Source of the DNA: Lachnospiraceae bacterium UBA6452
Lineage (GTDB): Bacteria; Bacillota; Clostridia; Lachnospirales; Lachnospiraceae
Assembly: GCA_002441865.1 (NCBI GenBank)
Contig: DJNY01000176.1
Span: 1 to 13,417 of the forward strand
Direction: 5' to 3'
Length of the DNA: 13,417 bases
This document shows, piece by piece, positions 6,151-12,878 of this stretch. The notes below the pieces were generated by a model. That model worked only from the letters and a program-made list of their open reading frames with translations. It ran no database searches and was not told where the DNA came from. Numbering within the stretch: the stretch's first letter is position 1; each line of letters starts with the position of its first letter. A program made the translations under genes and the position numbers.

Positions 6151-6906
6151 ATGCAGAAAGAGAAACAAAAAGTTGAGATTATCTTTATCAATCTTGGCGA
6201 AGAAAGAAGTGTAACGGAACAGAAAAACGGTGTGTCATTTGTAAGAGAAGATGGCAAATACGAAGTGGCTGAGCAGGTCGATTATTTTCTGAATGAATAT
6301 AAGGTAGCAAGAAATCACAAGGATTTACTGCTGCATGCTATTTTCAAGGAAAAAGAGGATTTTCTGAGTCTGTATAATGCACTCAATGGAACGGGTTATA
6401 CAGATGCAGCGAAGCTGGAGATCACAACCCTGGAAAATGCAGTATATATGTCAGTGCAAAACGATGTATCCTTTGTATTTCTGTCAGAAATGTATATGAT
6501 CGAGCACCAGTCGACAATCAATCCGAATATGCCGCTGCGTAATCTGACCTACATCGCAAAAGTGTTATCCAAGATTACAGCAAAGGAGGATATTTACGGC
6601 AGTAAGCAGATCAAACTGCCAACACCGCGGTTTATCGTTTTGTATAATGGCACGAAACAAACAGAAGAAAAAATAGTACTTAAGTTGTCGGATGCTTACG
6701 AAAAGAAAATGGAAGAACCGGAGCTGGAGCTTATCACAACAGTATTGAATATCAATGAAGGTTACAATGAAAAGCTGAAGGGTGCCTGCAAATTGCTGCG
6801 GGACTATATGACCTTGATCACAAAGATCAGGGAGAAACAGAAAACAGTGGATCTGCAGCAGGCAACCTATCAGGCGATAGAGGAATGCATTAGGGAAGAT
6901 GTATGA
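6151..6906 (+). CDS. Rpn-family nuclease/transposase, truncated by TGA
   Basis: This 251-residue protein belongs to the Rpn-like PD-(D/E)XK nuclease group often annotated as putative transposases. The core is visible from HKDLLLHAIFKEKEDFLSLYNALNG at about 51-75, through the nuclease strands (LEITTLENAVYMSVQNDVSF and MIEHQS, the latter carrying the Glu and Gln of the active-site region), to TPRFIVLYNGT and LELITTVLNIN. The reading frame ends at TGA 6904-6906, but the same frame continues after it with KDFLIKHRA, which is what family members carry there. So the stop looks like a nonsense mutation and the protein has lost its C-terminal tail. AAAGGAG precedes the ATG. Whether the truncated product still works is unknown. 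Confidence 0.8.
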   Translation: MQKEKQKVEIIFINLGEERSVTEQKNGVSFVREDGKYEVAEQVDYFLNEYKVARNHKDLLLHAIFKEKEDFLSLYNALNGTGYTDAAKLEITTLENAVYMSVQNDVSFVFLSEMYMIEHQSTINPNMPLRNLTYIAKVLSKITAKEDIYGSKQIKLPTPRFIVLYNGTKQTEEKIVLKLSDAYEKKMEEPELELITTVLNINEGYNEKLKGACKLLRDYMTLITKIREKQKTVDLQQATYQAIEECIREDV

Positions 6907-6933
6907 AAGGATTTTTTGATAAAGCATAGAGCG

Positions 6934-7011
6934 ATGGAACCTCAGCTCATGAAAATCGCCGTTGGCGATGAGCTGAGGCTGCATCATGAAGCATTCGCTT
7001 CATGACATTTG
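6934..7011. repeat. 78-bp double-hairpin insertion in the Rpn gene
   Basis: This block separates the codons for HRA (ending at 6933) from those for EVIAMMLYDFD (from 7012), which I expect to be adjacent in intact relatives. It consists almost wholly of two hairpins. One has CCTCAGCTCAT (6940-6950) with ATGAGCTGAGG (6968-6978) plus an inner CGCC/GGCG. The other has TCATGAAGC (6984-6992) with GCTTCATGA (6997-7005). It is 26 codons long, keeps the frame and adds another TGA (7003-7005). AGCGATG occurs at 6930-6936 and 7020-7026 and may be relevant to how it arose. Confidence 0.65.
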
Positions 7012-7206
7012 GAGGTAATAGCGATGATGTTATATGATTTTGATATGGAAAAACATATAGAGAGTGAAAAAGCGTACGAGTATGAGAGGGGAATAGAGGA
7101 CAGAGACAAATTCTTGGTGAGTAAGTGGCTGAAAAAGGGAAAATCCATTTCGGAGATTGCAGAAGATTTGGACAGATCCGAGGAATATGTTCGTGCCCTC
7201 GTATAA
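7012..7206 (+). pseudogene. Detached C-terminal part of the Rpn-family gene
   Basis: The frame is the same as that of the truncated Rpn gene, and the content (EVIAMMLYDFDMEKHIESEK followed by a Glu/Arg-rich linker) matches the tail normally found in the family. It ends with a short helix-turn-helix-like segment, KSISEIAEDLDRSEEYVRAL. The ATG at 7024 could be used on its own, giving 60 residues, because TTTGGAGG (7008-7015) now lies eight bases upstream. Part of that ribosome binding site comes from the inserted block. So the gene may be dead or may now make two polypeptides. The sequence alone does not decide. Confidence 0.65.
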
Positions 7207-7234
7207 TGGAAACTGAAAAATGTAAAGCCAACAC

Positions 7235-7263
7235 TTGACAAAGTTCCTCCAGTTTCCTAAAAT
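7235..7263 (+). promoter_or_regulatory. Consensus promoter of the proS operon
   Basis: TTGACA (7235-7240), a 17-bp spacer and TAAAAT (7258-7263) make this the best -35 box in the window. Transcription should begin near 7270, about 40 nt before the T-box. An inverted repeat, GGAAACTG (7208-7215) with CAGTTTCC (7250-7257), brackets the -35 box and ends directly at the -10. Confidence 0.85.
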
Positions 7264-7309
7264 CAGTTTAGAATTGTTCTGCAAAATGCAGGAGAAATAA
7301 AGATTTAAT

Positions 7310-7527
7310 CAGGCTGAGAAGAGGATTAGTACGGTCAGTGCACGTCAAAGAGAGAGGATCAATGGTGAGAGATCCTTACGCAGCAGAGCGGAACCTGCCT
7401 TGGAGCTTCCTGTGAAAGTAGGCGCAGCCCGGCGTTATGGGTAAAAAAGCAGAGTGTCAGACACTAAGTGGGGTGGTACCGCCGGAATTCCGGTCCCTAT
7501 GGGACGGAAGCGGCGTACCACCCTTTT
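7310..7527 (+). promoter_or_regulatory. Proline T-box leader
   Basis: This is a tRNA-sensing leader that allows read-through when uncharged tRNA-Pro accumulates. Stem I carries the AGTA motif (7328-7331) opposite GAA, followed by the likely specifier codon CCT (7394-7396), the GAGAG bulge and a GGTGAGA distal loop (near 7363). GTGAAAGTAGG and the stem III region follow. The T-box itself is AAGTGGGGTGGTACCGCC, with TGGT (7474-7477) able to pair with the ACCA end of tRNA-Pro. The specifier assignment rests on alignment by eye with glyQS and agrees with proS downstream. Confidence 0.9.
7471..7527 (+). terminator. T-box regulated terminator
   Basis: GGGTGGTAC (7471-7479) pairs with GTACCACCC (7515-7523), extended by GCC with GGC and an inner TTCC...GTCCC/GGGAC...GGAA stem, followed by TTTT. 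The T-box bases are part of this stem, so the antiterminator and the terminator exclude each other. The T run is short, with only four T. Confidence 0.88.
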
Positions 7528-7532
7528 GTAGC

Positions 7533-7695
7533 GAGGAAGGAAATCAAGCGGCAGCGAAGCTGGCATTTGATTTCACCCGAGCGTTCATCGAGAAATTCAT
7601 AAGCACGAAGTGTGACTGGCAGCGAAGCTGACAGGAATTTCGAGAGGCAGAAAGAGGAAGGAAATCAAGCGGCAGCGAAGCTGACATTTGATTTT
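7533..7695. repeat. Cluster of GAA-loop hairpin repeats before proS
   Basis: A 41-bp sequence occurs twice with one mismatch (7533-7573 and 7654-7694). Each copy folds as GAAATCAA with TTGATTTC or TTGATTTT around an inner CAGC-GAA-GCTG hairpin. Between them lies a third unit, GAAATTC (7592-7598) with GAATTTC (7635-7641), enclosing two GAA-loop hairpins: GCAC/GTGT (7603-7613) and CTGgCAGC/GCTGaCAG (7616-7634). All of it lies in the proS 5' leader downstream of the T-box terminator. No gene is present in this stretch. Confidence 0.8.
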
Positions 7696-7735
7696 GGAAA
7701 AAACTGAAAAGTGGTAATAAGAAAGGAAAAGAAAA

Positions 7736-9169
7736 ATGGCAGACAAGAAAATGGTAGAAGCGATCACTGCGATGGACGTAGATTTCGCACAGTGGTACAC
7801 AGATGTAGTAAAGAAAGCAGAGCTGATCGACTACACAAGTGTAAAAGGATGTATGGTGATCAAACCGGCAGGTTATGCGATTTGGGAGTTGATCCAGAGC
7901 CAGTTGGATGCAAGATTTAAGGAAACAGGCGTAGAAAATGTATATCTTCCGATGTTTATTCCGGAGAGTTTATTACAGAAGGAAAAGGATCATGTAGAAG
8001 GCTTTGCGCCGGAAGTTGCATGGGTAACACATGGCGGATTGCAGCCACTGCAGGAAAGACTGTGTGTCAGACCGACATCCGAAACTTTATTCTGTGATTT
8101 CTATAAAAATGAGATCCATTCTTATCGTGATCTGCCAAAGGTATATAACCAGTGGTGTTCCGTTGTACGTTGGGAGAAGGAAACAAGACCGTTCCTGAGA
8201 AGCCGTGAATTCTTATGGCAGGAAGGTCATACCGCACATGCAACAGAGGAAGAGGCAGAAGCAAGAACGATCCAGATGCTGAATGTGTATGCAGATTTCT
8301 GTGAGCAGGTTCTGGCGATTCCGGTTATCAAGGGCCGCAAGACAGATAAGGAAAAATTTGCCGGTGCAACAGCTACTTACACGATCGAGGCACTGATGCA
8401 TGACGGAAAAGCACTGCAGTCCGGTACAAGCCACAACTTTGGCGATGGATTTGCAAGAGCCTTCGGTATTCAGTACACAGATAAAAATAACCAGCTTCAG
8501 TATGTACATCAGACATCCTGGGGTATGACAACAAGACTGATCGGTGCGATCATCATGGTACACGGAGATGACAACGGACTGGTGCTTCCACCGAGAGTCG
8601 CTCCGACACAGGTTTGCATCATTCCGATCCGCCAGCAGGCAGAAGGTGTTCTGGATAAAGCATATGAGCTGCGTGACCGTCTGAAATCCAACTTCCGTGT
8701 GAAAGTAGATGATACAGATAAGAGTCCGGGCTGGAAATTTGCTGAATGTGAAATGAGAGGTATTCCGGTTCGTGTTGAGATCGGTCCAAAGGATATGGAA
8801 GCAAACAAGTGTGTTCTGGTCCGTCGTGATACAAGAGAAAAGATCGAGTGTTCTTTAGATGACCTGGAAACAAAAGTTGCGGAACTGCTTGAGCAGATCC
8901 AGAAGGATATGCTGGAGCATGCAAGAGCACATCGTGATGCACATACTTATACAGCTAAAAATATGGAAGAGTTCGAGAAGCTCTTTGCAGAAAAATCCGG
9001 CTTTGTAAAAGCTATGTGGTGTGGCGATCAGGCATGTGAAGATGCGATCAAGGAAAAACTGAGTGTAACAAGCCGTTGTATGCCATTTGAGCAGGAACAT
9101 ATTGCCGACACCTGCGTATGCTGCGGCAAACCTGCCACAAAGATGGTATACTGGGGACGTGCATACTAA
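7736..9169 (+). CDS. proS: Prolyl-tRNA synthetase, archaeal/eukaryotic type
   Basis: This class II synthetase of 477 residues attaches proline to tRNA-Pro. Motif 1 covers about 45-75, PTSE is at 113-116, motif 2 ([20 protein letters not shown]) is at 145-164 and motif 3 ([21 protein letters not shown]) is at about 265-285. The anticodon-binding domain follows. A C-terminal zinc domain has Cys 429, 434, 460 and 463, and the protein ends in the WGRAY typical of this type. The large editing insertion of the E. coli-type enzyme is absent, so correction of mischarged Ala would need a separate protein. AAAGGA lies before the ATG. It is the first gene after the proline T-box, which confirms the specifier reading. 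Confidence 0.97.
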   Translation: MADKKMVEAITAMDVDFAQWYTDVVKKAELIDYTSVKGCMVIKPAGYAIWELIQSQLDARFKETGVENVYLPMFIPESLLQKEKDHVEGFAPEVAWVTHGGLQPLQERLCVRPTSETLFCDFYKNEIHSYRDLPKVYNQWCSVVRWEKETRPFLRSREFLWQEGHTAHATEEEAEARTIQMLNVYADFCEQVLAIPVIKGRKTDKEKFAGATATYTIEALMHDGKALQSGTSHNFGDGFARAFGIQYTDKNNQLQYVHQTSWGMTTRLIGAIIMVHGDDNGLVLPPRVAPTQVCIIPIRQQAEGVLDKAYELRDRLKSNFRVKVDDTDKSPGWKFAECEMRGIPVRVEIGPKDMEANKCVLVRRDTREKIECSLDDLETKVAELLEQIQKDMLEHARAHRDAHTYTAKNMEEFEKLFAEKSGFVKAMWCGDQACEDAIKEKLSVTSRCMPFEQEHIADTCVCCGKPATKMVYWGRAY

Positions 9170-9189
9170 AATAAAAGGAAGGTAGAAAA

Positions 9190-10386
9190 ATGAACATTTT
9201 AGTCATCAACTGTGGCAGCTCATCATTGAAATATCAGCTTATTAACAGCGAAAGCGAAGAAGCGCTTGCAAAAGGACTTTGCGAAAGAATCGGGATTGAC
9301 GGAAGCTGTATCACACATCAGCCAAAGGGCGGAGAGAAAGTAAAGACTGAGATCGCAATGCCGACACATACACAGGCAGTTGCGGCTGTGATCGAAAAAC
9401 TGACAGATGAAAAGGTTGGCGTCGTAAAATCTCTGGCAGAGATCGATGCAGTCGGACATCGTATCGTACATGGCGGAGAAAAGTTTGCAAGCAGTGTTGT
9501 GATCACTGCAGAGGTCATGAAAGCCATTGAGGATTGTAATGATCTGGCACCGCTCCATAATCCGGCAAACCTGATCGGTATCAATTCCTGCAAGGAAATT
9601 ATGCCGGATGTACCGATGGTAGCGGTTTTTGATACTGCGTTCCACCAGACAATGCCTAAGAAAGCCTATTTATACGGACTTCCATATGAATATTATGAAA
9701 AATACAAAGTAAGACGTTATGGTTTCCATGGTACAAGCCATGATTTTGTTAGCAACCGTGTGGCAGAGATCATGGGTAAGAAGCGCGAAGATCTGAAGAT
9801 CATCGTCTGCCATCTGGGAAACGGAGCCTCTGTTTCCGCAGTAAAGAACGGAAAGTGCGTGGATACTTCCATGGGTCTGACACCACTCGAAGGTCTGATC
9901 ATGGGTACAAGAAGTGGCGACATCGATCCGGCGATCGTAAGCTTTCTGGCAGATAAAGAAGGAAAAACAGCCGATGAGATCATTAACATCTGTAATAAAA
10001 AGTCGGGTGTACTTGGTCTGTCAGGCGGTGTTTCAAGCGATTTCCGTGATCTGGCACAGGCAGCAGCGGACGGCAATGAAAAGGCAGAAACAGCACTGAA
10101 AACATGGGCATATCATGTAGCAAAATATGTAGGTGCTTATGCAGCAGCCATGAATGGTGTTGATGTGATCGCCTTTACGGCCGGTGTCGGTGAGAATAAC
10201 GTGGATGCCAGAGCTGAGGTCTGCAGCTACTTAGGTTATCTTGGGGTAACAGTAGATGCAGAGGCAAACAAGAAGCGTGGCGAGGAAGTAGAGATCTCTA
10301 CACCTGACAGCACAACAAAGGTATATGTTGTTCCGACAGACGAAGAGCTTGCTATTGCAAGAGAGACAGCACGACTTGTAAAATAA
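9190..10386 (+). CDS. ackA: Acetate kinase
   Basis: This 398-residue enzyme converts acetyl phosphate and ADP to acetate and ATP, the last energy-yielding step of acetate fermentation. The residues known from characterised acetate kinases are in place: N7, S10, S12 and K14 in NCGSSSLKY, R91 in HRIVHGG, D148 in FDTAFHQTMP, H180 in YGFHGTSHD, R241 in MGTRSGD and the Glu pair at 385-386 near the C-terminus. AAGGAAGG precedes the ATG. It starts only 20 bp after proS, with no terminator and no convincing promoter in between (a TATACT at 9147-9152 lacks a -35 box). Phosphotransacetylase, its usual operon partner, is not next to it. Confidence 0.97.
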   Translation: MNILVINCGSSSLKYQLINSESEEALAKGLCERIGIDGSCITHQPKGGEKVKTEIAMPTHTQAVAAVIEKLTDEKVGVVKSLAEIDAVGHRIVHGGEKFASSVVITAEVMKAIEDCNDLAPLHNPANLIGINSCKEIMPDVPMVAVFDTAFHQTMPKKAYLYGLPYEYYEKYKVRRYGFHGTSHDFVSNRVAEIMGKKREDLKIIVCHLGNGASVSAVKNGKCVDTSMGLTPLEGLIMGTRSGDIDPAIVSFLADKEGKTADEIINICNKKSGVLGLSGGVSSDFRDLAQAAADGNEKAETALKTWAYHVAKYVGAYAAAMNGVDVIAFTAGVGENNVDARAEVCSYLGYLGVTVDAEANKKRGEEVEISTPDSTTKVYVVPTDEELAIARETARLVK

Positions 10387-10409
10387 ATTTGTGAAAACTG
10401 GCTTTGTAT

Positions 10410-10424
10410 AACCGGGAGGCGGTT
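10410..10424 (+). promoter_or_regulatory. Hairpin presenting the ribosome binding site in its loop
   Basis: AACCG (10410-10414) and CGGTT (10420-10424) form a 5-bp stem whose loop is exactly GGAGG, the ribosome binding site of the ATG at 10427. The placement may be chance, but it would leave the site accessible whatever the surrounding fold. Confidence 0.4.
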
Positions 10425-10426
10425 TT

Positions 10427-10798
10427 ATGAAGGAAAGAATATTAAATTATATGGCTTACATCGATCAGCTTTTAGCCGATGATGCAGGCAAAAACGAAGA
10501 AGATTACAAAAAGATCATGGAGGAGCATAAGCTGCAGCTTACCTTTTTTATGCATGAGCGGCTTGTGCACCTTCTGGTGACACTGACCTTTGCGCTGTTA
10601 GCGTTTGCTACCTTTTTTGCGCTGGTATTTGCATTTCAGCCGGGTCTGGCAGCATTGTTTATTGCATTACTTGTATTGCTTGTTCCATATATCATGCATT
10701 ATTATCTGCTGGAGAACGGCGTTCAGAAAATGTACAGACAGTATGATGAAATGTACAAACGGGCTTGTGAAAGAGAGCAAAACCGGGCAGAAAAATAA
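10427..10798 (+). CDS. Two-helix membrane protein of unknown function
   Basis: The 123-residue protein was not recognised. The first 45 residues are charged and helical. Two hydrophobic helices follow at about 46-70 and 72-95, joined by a very short QPG turn, which suggests a hairpin in the membrane with both ends on the same side. A charged, Tyr/Arg/Lys-rich tail (about 98-123) closes it. There is no signal peptide and no catalytic motif. GGGAGG precedes the ATG. It lies 40 bp after ackA and 37 bp before the metalloprotease gene. The context gives no clear role. Confidence 0.8.
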   Translation: MKERILNYMAYIDQLLADDAGKNEEDYKKIMEEHKLQLTFFMHERLVHLLVTLTFALLAFATFFALVFAFQPGLAALFIALLVLLVPYIMHYYLLENGVQKMYRQYDEMYKRACEREQNRAEK

Positions 10799-10835
10799 AC
10801 CGGTGAGATCTGCCATGTATCAGAGGGGGATCGGA

Positions 10836-11474
10836 ATGAAAAATTCAGAACAGACATATACGCTGCATTACCAGCTGCGCGATCCATATCCGCATAAGGA
10901 AGATATTGTTTGTGCACTGAAATGGTCTGACCGAAGAAGCTACGGTATTTCAATAGAAGCGACAGGCGAAGTGATACTGCATCTGCCACTCTCGGGAAGT
11001 GTAAGGGAAGCAGCCAGGCTGGCGGAAGAAAAACGTGGCTGGATCATCGAAAAGGTGCTCATACAGCGGCAAAGGCTTGCGGAAGCGCAGAAAAGAGAAG
11101 CGCAGAGAGACAGTCGTTATACGCCGGAGCAGAGAAGTGCTCTGGAAAAACGCTACAGAGAAGCAGCAAAAGAATATTTTCCAAAAAGAGCAGCGTATTA
11201 TGCGGATCTTCTGGGTGTTTCTTATGACAGGATCCGTATTGCCGGACAGAAGACAAGGTGGGGAAGCTGTTCTTCCAATAAGACATTGTCCTTTAACTGG
11301 AAGCTGATGCTGGCACCTCCGAAGGTGCTTGATTATGTCGTGGTGCATGAAATCTGTCATCTCAGTGAGATGAATCATTCACCGCGGTTCTGGGCACTTG
11401 TGGAATTGCTGATGCCCGATTATAAGCAGCAGCGGAAGTGGCTGAAGGACAACGGGCATACACTGGAATTGTAG
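10836..11474 (+). CDS. YgjP-like (DUF45) zinc metalloprotease
   Basis: This 212-residue protein belongs to the YgjP/DUF45 family, putative cytosolic zinc proteases related to SprT and M48 enzymes. The family signature TRWGSCSSNKTLSFNWKL precedes the zinc site HEICH (His 171, Glu 172, His 175), and the third ligand is His 181 in NHSPRFW. Substrates are not known. The ATG at 10836 is chosen because AGGGGG sits six or seven bases upstream. An in-frame ATG at 10815 lies before that site, and the frame open from 10605 would overlap the preceding membrane protein. It is followed 13 bp later by cca. Confidence 0.9.
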   Translation: MKNSEQTYTLHYQLRDPYPHKEDIVCALKWSDRRSYGISIEATGEVILHLPLSGSVREAARLAEEKRGWIIEKVLIQRQRLAEAQKREAQRDSRYTPEQRSALEKRYREAAKEYFPKRAAYYADLLGVSYDRIRIAGQKTRWGSCSSNKTLSFNWKLMLAPPKVLDYVVVHEICHLSEMNHSPRFWALVELLMPDYKQQRKWLKDNGHTLEL

Positions 11475-11487
11475 AAAAGGGAAGCAT

Positions 11488-12816
11488 ATGATCGTATTAC
11501 CACAGGATGTGGCATTTATTATCCATAAAATTGAAAAGGCAGGGTTTGAAGCATTCGCAGTAGGTGGCTGTATCAGAGACAGCCTGCTTTCGAGAACGCC
11601 CAATGACTGGGATATTACGACAAGCGCATTACCTGAGCAGGTAAAGGCGCTTTTTCCACATACGATCGATACAGGGATCAAGCATGGGACTGTCACGGTC
11701 ATGTGCCATCATGTCGGTTATGAGGTGACAACTTACCGGATCGACGGCGAATATGAGGACGGCAGACATCCGAAGCAGGTGGTATTTACTCCGAGTCTGA
11801 TCGAGGATCTGAAAAGACGTGATTTTACGATCAATGCCATGGCGTATAATGACAGCAAGGGACTGGTAGATGCCTTTGAAGGACAGCAGGATCTGCAGAA
11901 AGGTGTGATCCGCGCAGTCGGAGAACCGGAGAAGCGTTTTTCGGAGGATGCGCTCAGGATCATGCGGGCAGTCCGGTTTGCAGCACAGCTTGGCTATACG
12001 ATTGAGGAAGAAACGGAAGCTGCGATGTGCCGGCTGTCAGACACGCTGACGAAGATCAGTGCGGAGCGGATCCAGGTGGAGCTTGTCAAACTGCTTGTGA
12101 GCGACCATCCGGGGCATATGAAGATCCTGTATGAAACGGGTATTACAAAGGTGATCCTGCCCGAATTTGACAGGATGATGGAGACAGAGCAGAATAATCC
12201 GCATCACCTTTATTCAGTCGGGATGCATACGATCCGTGCCATGGAAGAAGTATCGGCGGATAAGGTACTGCGCCTTACGATGCTGTTTCATGATATGGGA
12301 AAGCCTGCTAAAAAAACAACAGATGCGGAAGGAATCGATCATTTCCACGGACATGCGGAGCTCTCCGCAAAGATGGCAAAGGAGATCCTGCAGCGGCTGA
12401 AATTTGATAATGACACGATCGGGAAAGTAACGAAGCTTGTCAAAAATCATGACAGAAAGATCATACCGCAGGCAAAATATGTCAGAAGAGCACTCTGTGA
12501 TCTGGGTGAAGAAATCTTCCTGCTCCTGCTGGAAGTAAAGTATGCAGATGTTATGGCGCAGAGTACCTATCAGAGAGAAGAAAAACTGAAAGAACTTGCC
12601 GGACTGCGGGCAGTTTATGAAGAAGTGAAAGCAGCGGATAACTGTTTTTCCTTAAAGCAGCTTGCTGTATCCGGAAAAGATCTGATCGGGGCAGGCATCA
12701 CACCGGGGCCTGCGATCGGACAGGTACTTTCAAAGCTTTTGGAAATGGTACTGGAGGAGCCGCAGCTCAATACAAAAGAAAAACTGATGGATATTGTTTC
12801 AAAGGGCATTTTTTAA
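11488..12816 (+). CDS. cca: CCA tRNA nucleotidyltransferase with HD domain
   Basis: The 442-residue class II nucleotidyltransferase adds or repairs the CCA end of tRNAs. The head has GGCIRD (26-31), the catalytic DWD (Asp 40 and Asp 42), RRDFTINAMAY (110-120) and the nucleotide-selecting EDALR (153-157), which points to CCA addition rather than poly(A) addition. SAERI (191-195) leads into the tail domains. An HD phosphohydrolase domain follows, with HDMGK at 268-272 and FHGHAE at 286-291. Its role is supported by this window, because all three tRNAs at 280-572 lack an encoded CCA. AAGGGAAG precedes the ATG. It lies inside the proS operon, so its level may partly follow the proline T-box. Confidence 0.95.
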   Translation: MIVLPQDVAFIIHKIEKAGFEAFAVGGCIRDSLLSRTPNDWDITTSALPEQVKALFPHTIDTGIKHGTVTVMCHHVGYEVTTYRIDGEYEDGRHPKQVVFTPSLIEDLKRRDFTINAMAYNDSKGLVDAFEGQQDLQKGVIRAVGEPEKRFSEDALRIMRAVRFAAQLGYTIEEETEAAMCRLSDTLTKISAERIQVELVKLLVSDHPGHMKILYETGITKVILPEFDRMMETEQNNPHHLYSVGMHTIRAMEEVSADKVLRLTMLFHDMGKPAKKTTDAEGIDHFHGHAELSAKMAKEILQRLKFDNDTIGKVTKLVKNHDRKIIPQAKYVRRALCDLGEEIFLLLLEVKYADVMAQSTYQREEKLKELAGLRAVYEEVKAADNCFSLKQLAVSGKDLIGAGITPGPAIGQVLSKLLEMVLEEPQLNTKEKLMDIVSKGIF

Positions 12817-12822
12817 ATGCCG

Positions 12823-12871
12823 CCTTCATAAGATAGGTAAGGGCAGATGCACAGCATCGTCTTATGGAGGG
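12823..12871 (+). promoter_or_regulatory. Hairpin masking the ribosome binding site of the next gene
   Basis: CCTTCATAAGA (12823-12833) can pair with TCTTATGGAGG (12860-12870), 11 bp with one T-G pair, and an inner GATGC (12846-12850) pairs with GCATC (12854-12858). The 3' arm contains the GGAGG that serves the GTG start at 12879, so the fold would block translation. No known riboswitch was recognised. Confidence 0.55.
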
Positions 12872-12878
12872 AAAAAGC

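Noticed and set aside
6904..7005. Selenocysteine or other recoding of the two in-frame TGA codons
   Set aside because: The family has no selenoprotein members known to me, and the second TGA lies inside an inserted block, so mutation is simpler.
7437..7631. Open frame of 64 codons over the T-box and hairpin repeats
   Set aside because: The sequence is fully explained by T-box, terminator and repeat structure.
7533..7695. CRISPR-like array
   Set aside because: Only two 41-bp near-copies occur, with an unrelated palindromic unit between them, no regular spacers and no cas genes.
10605..10835. 77-codon N-terminal extension of the YgjP-like protein
   Set aside because: It overlaps the membrane protein in another frame and lacks a ribosome binding site, whereas the ATG at 10836 has AGGGGG.
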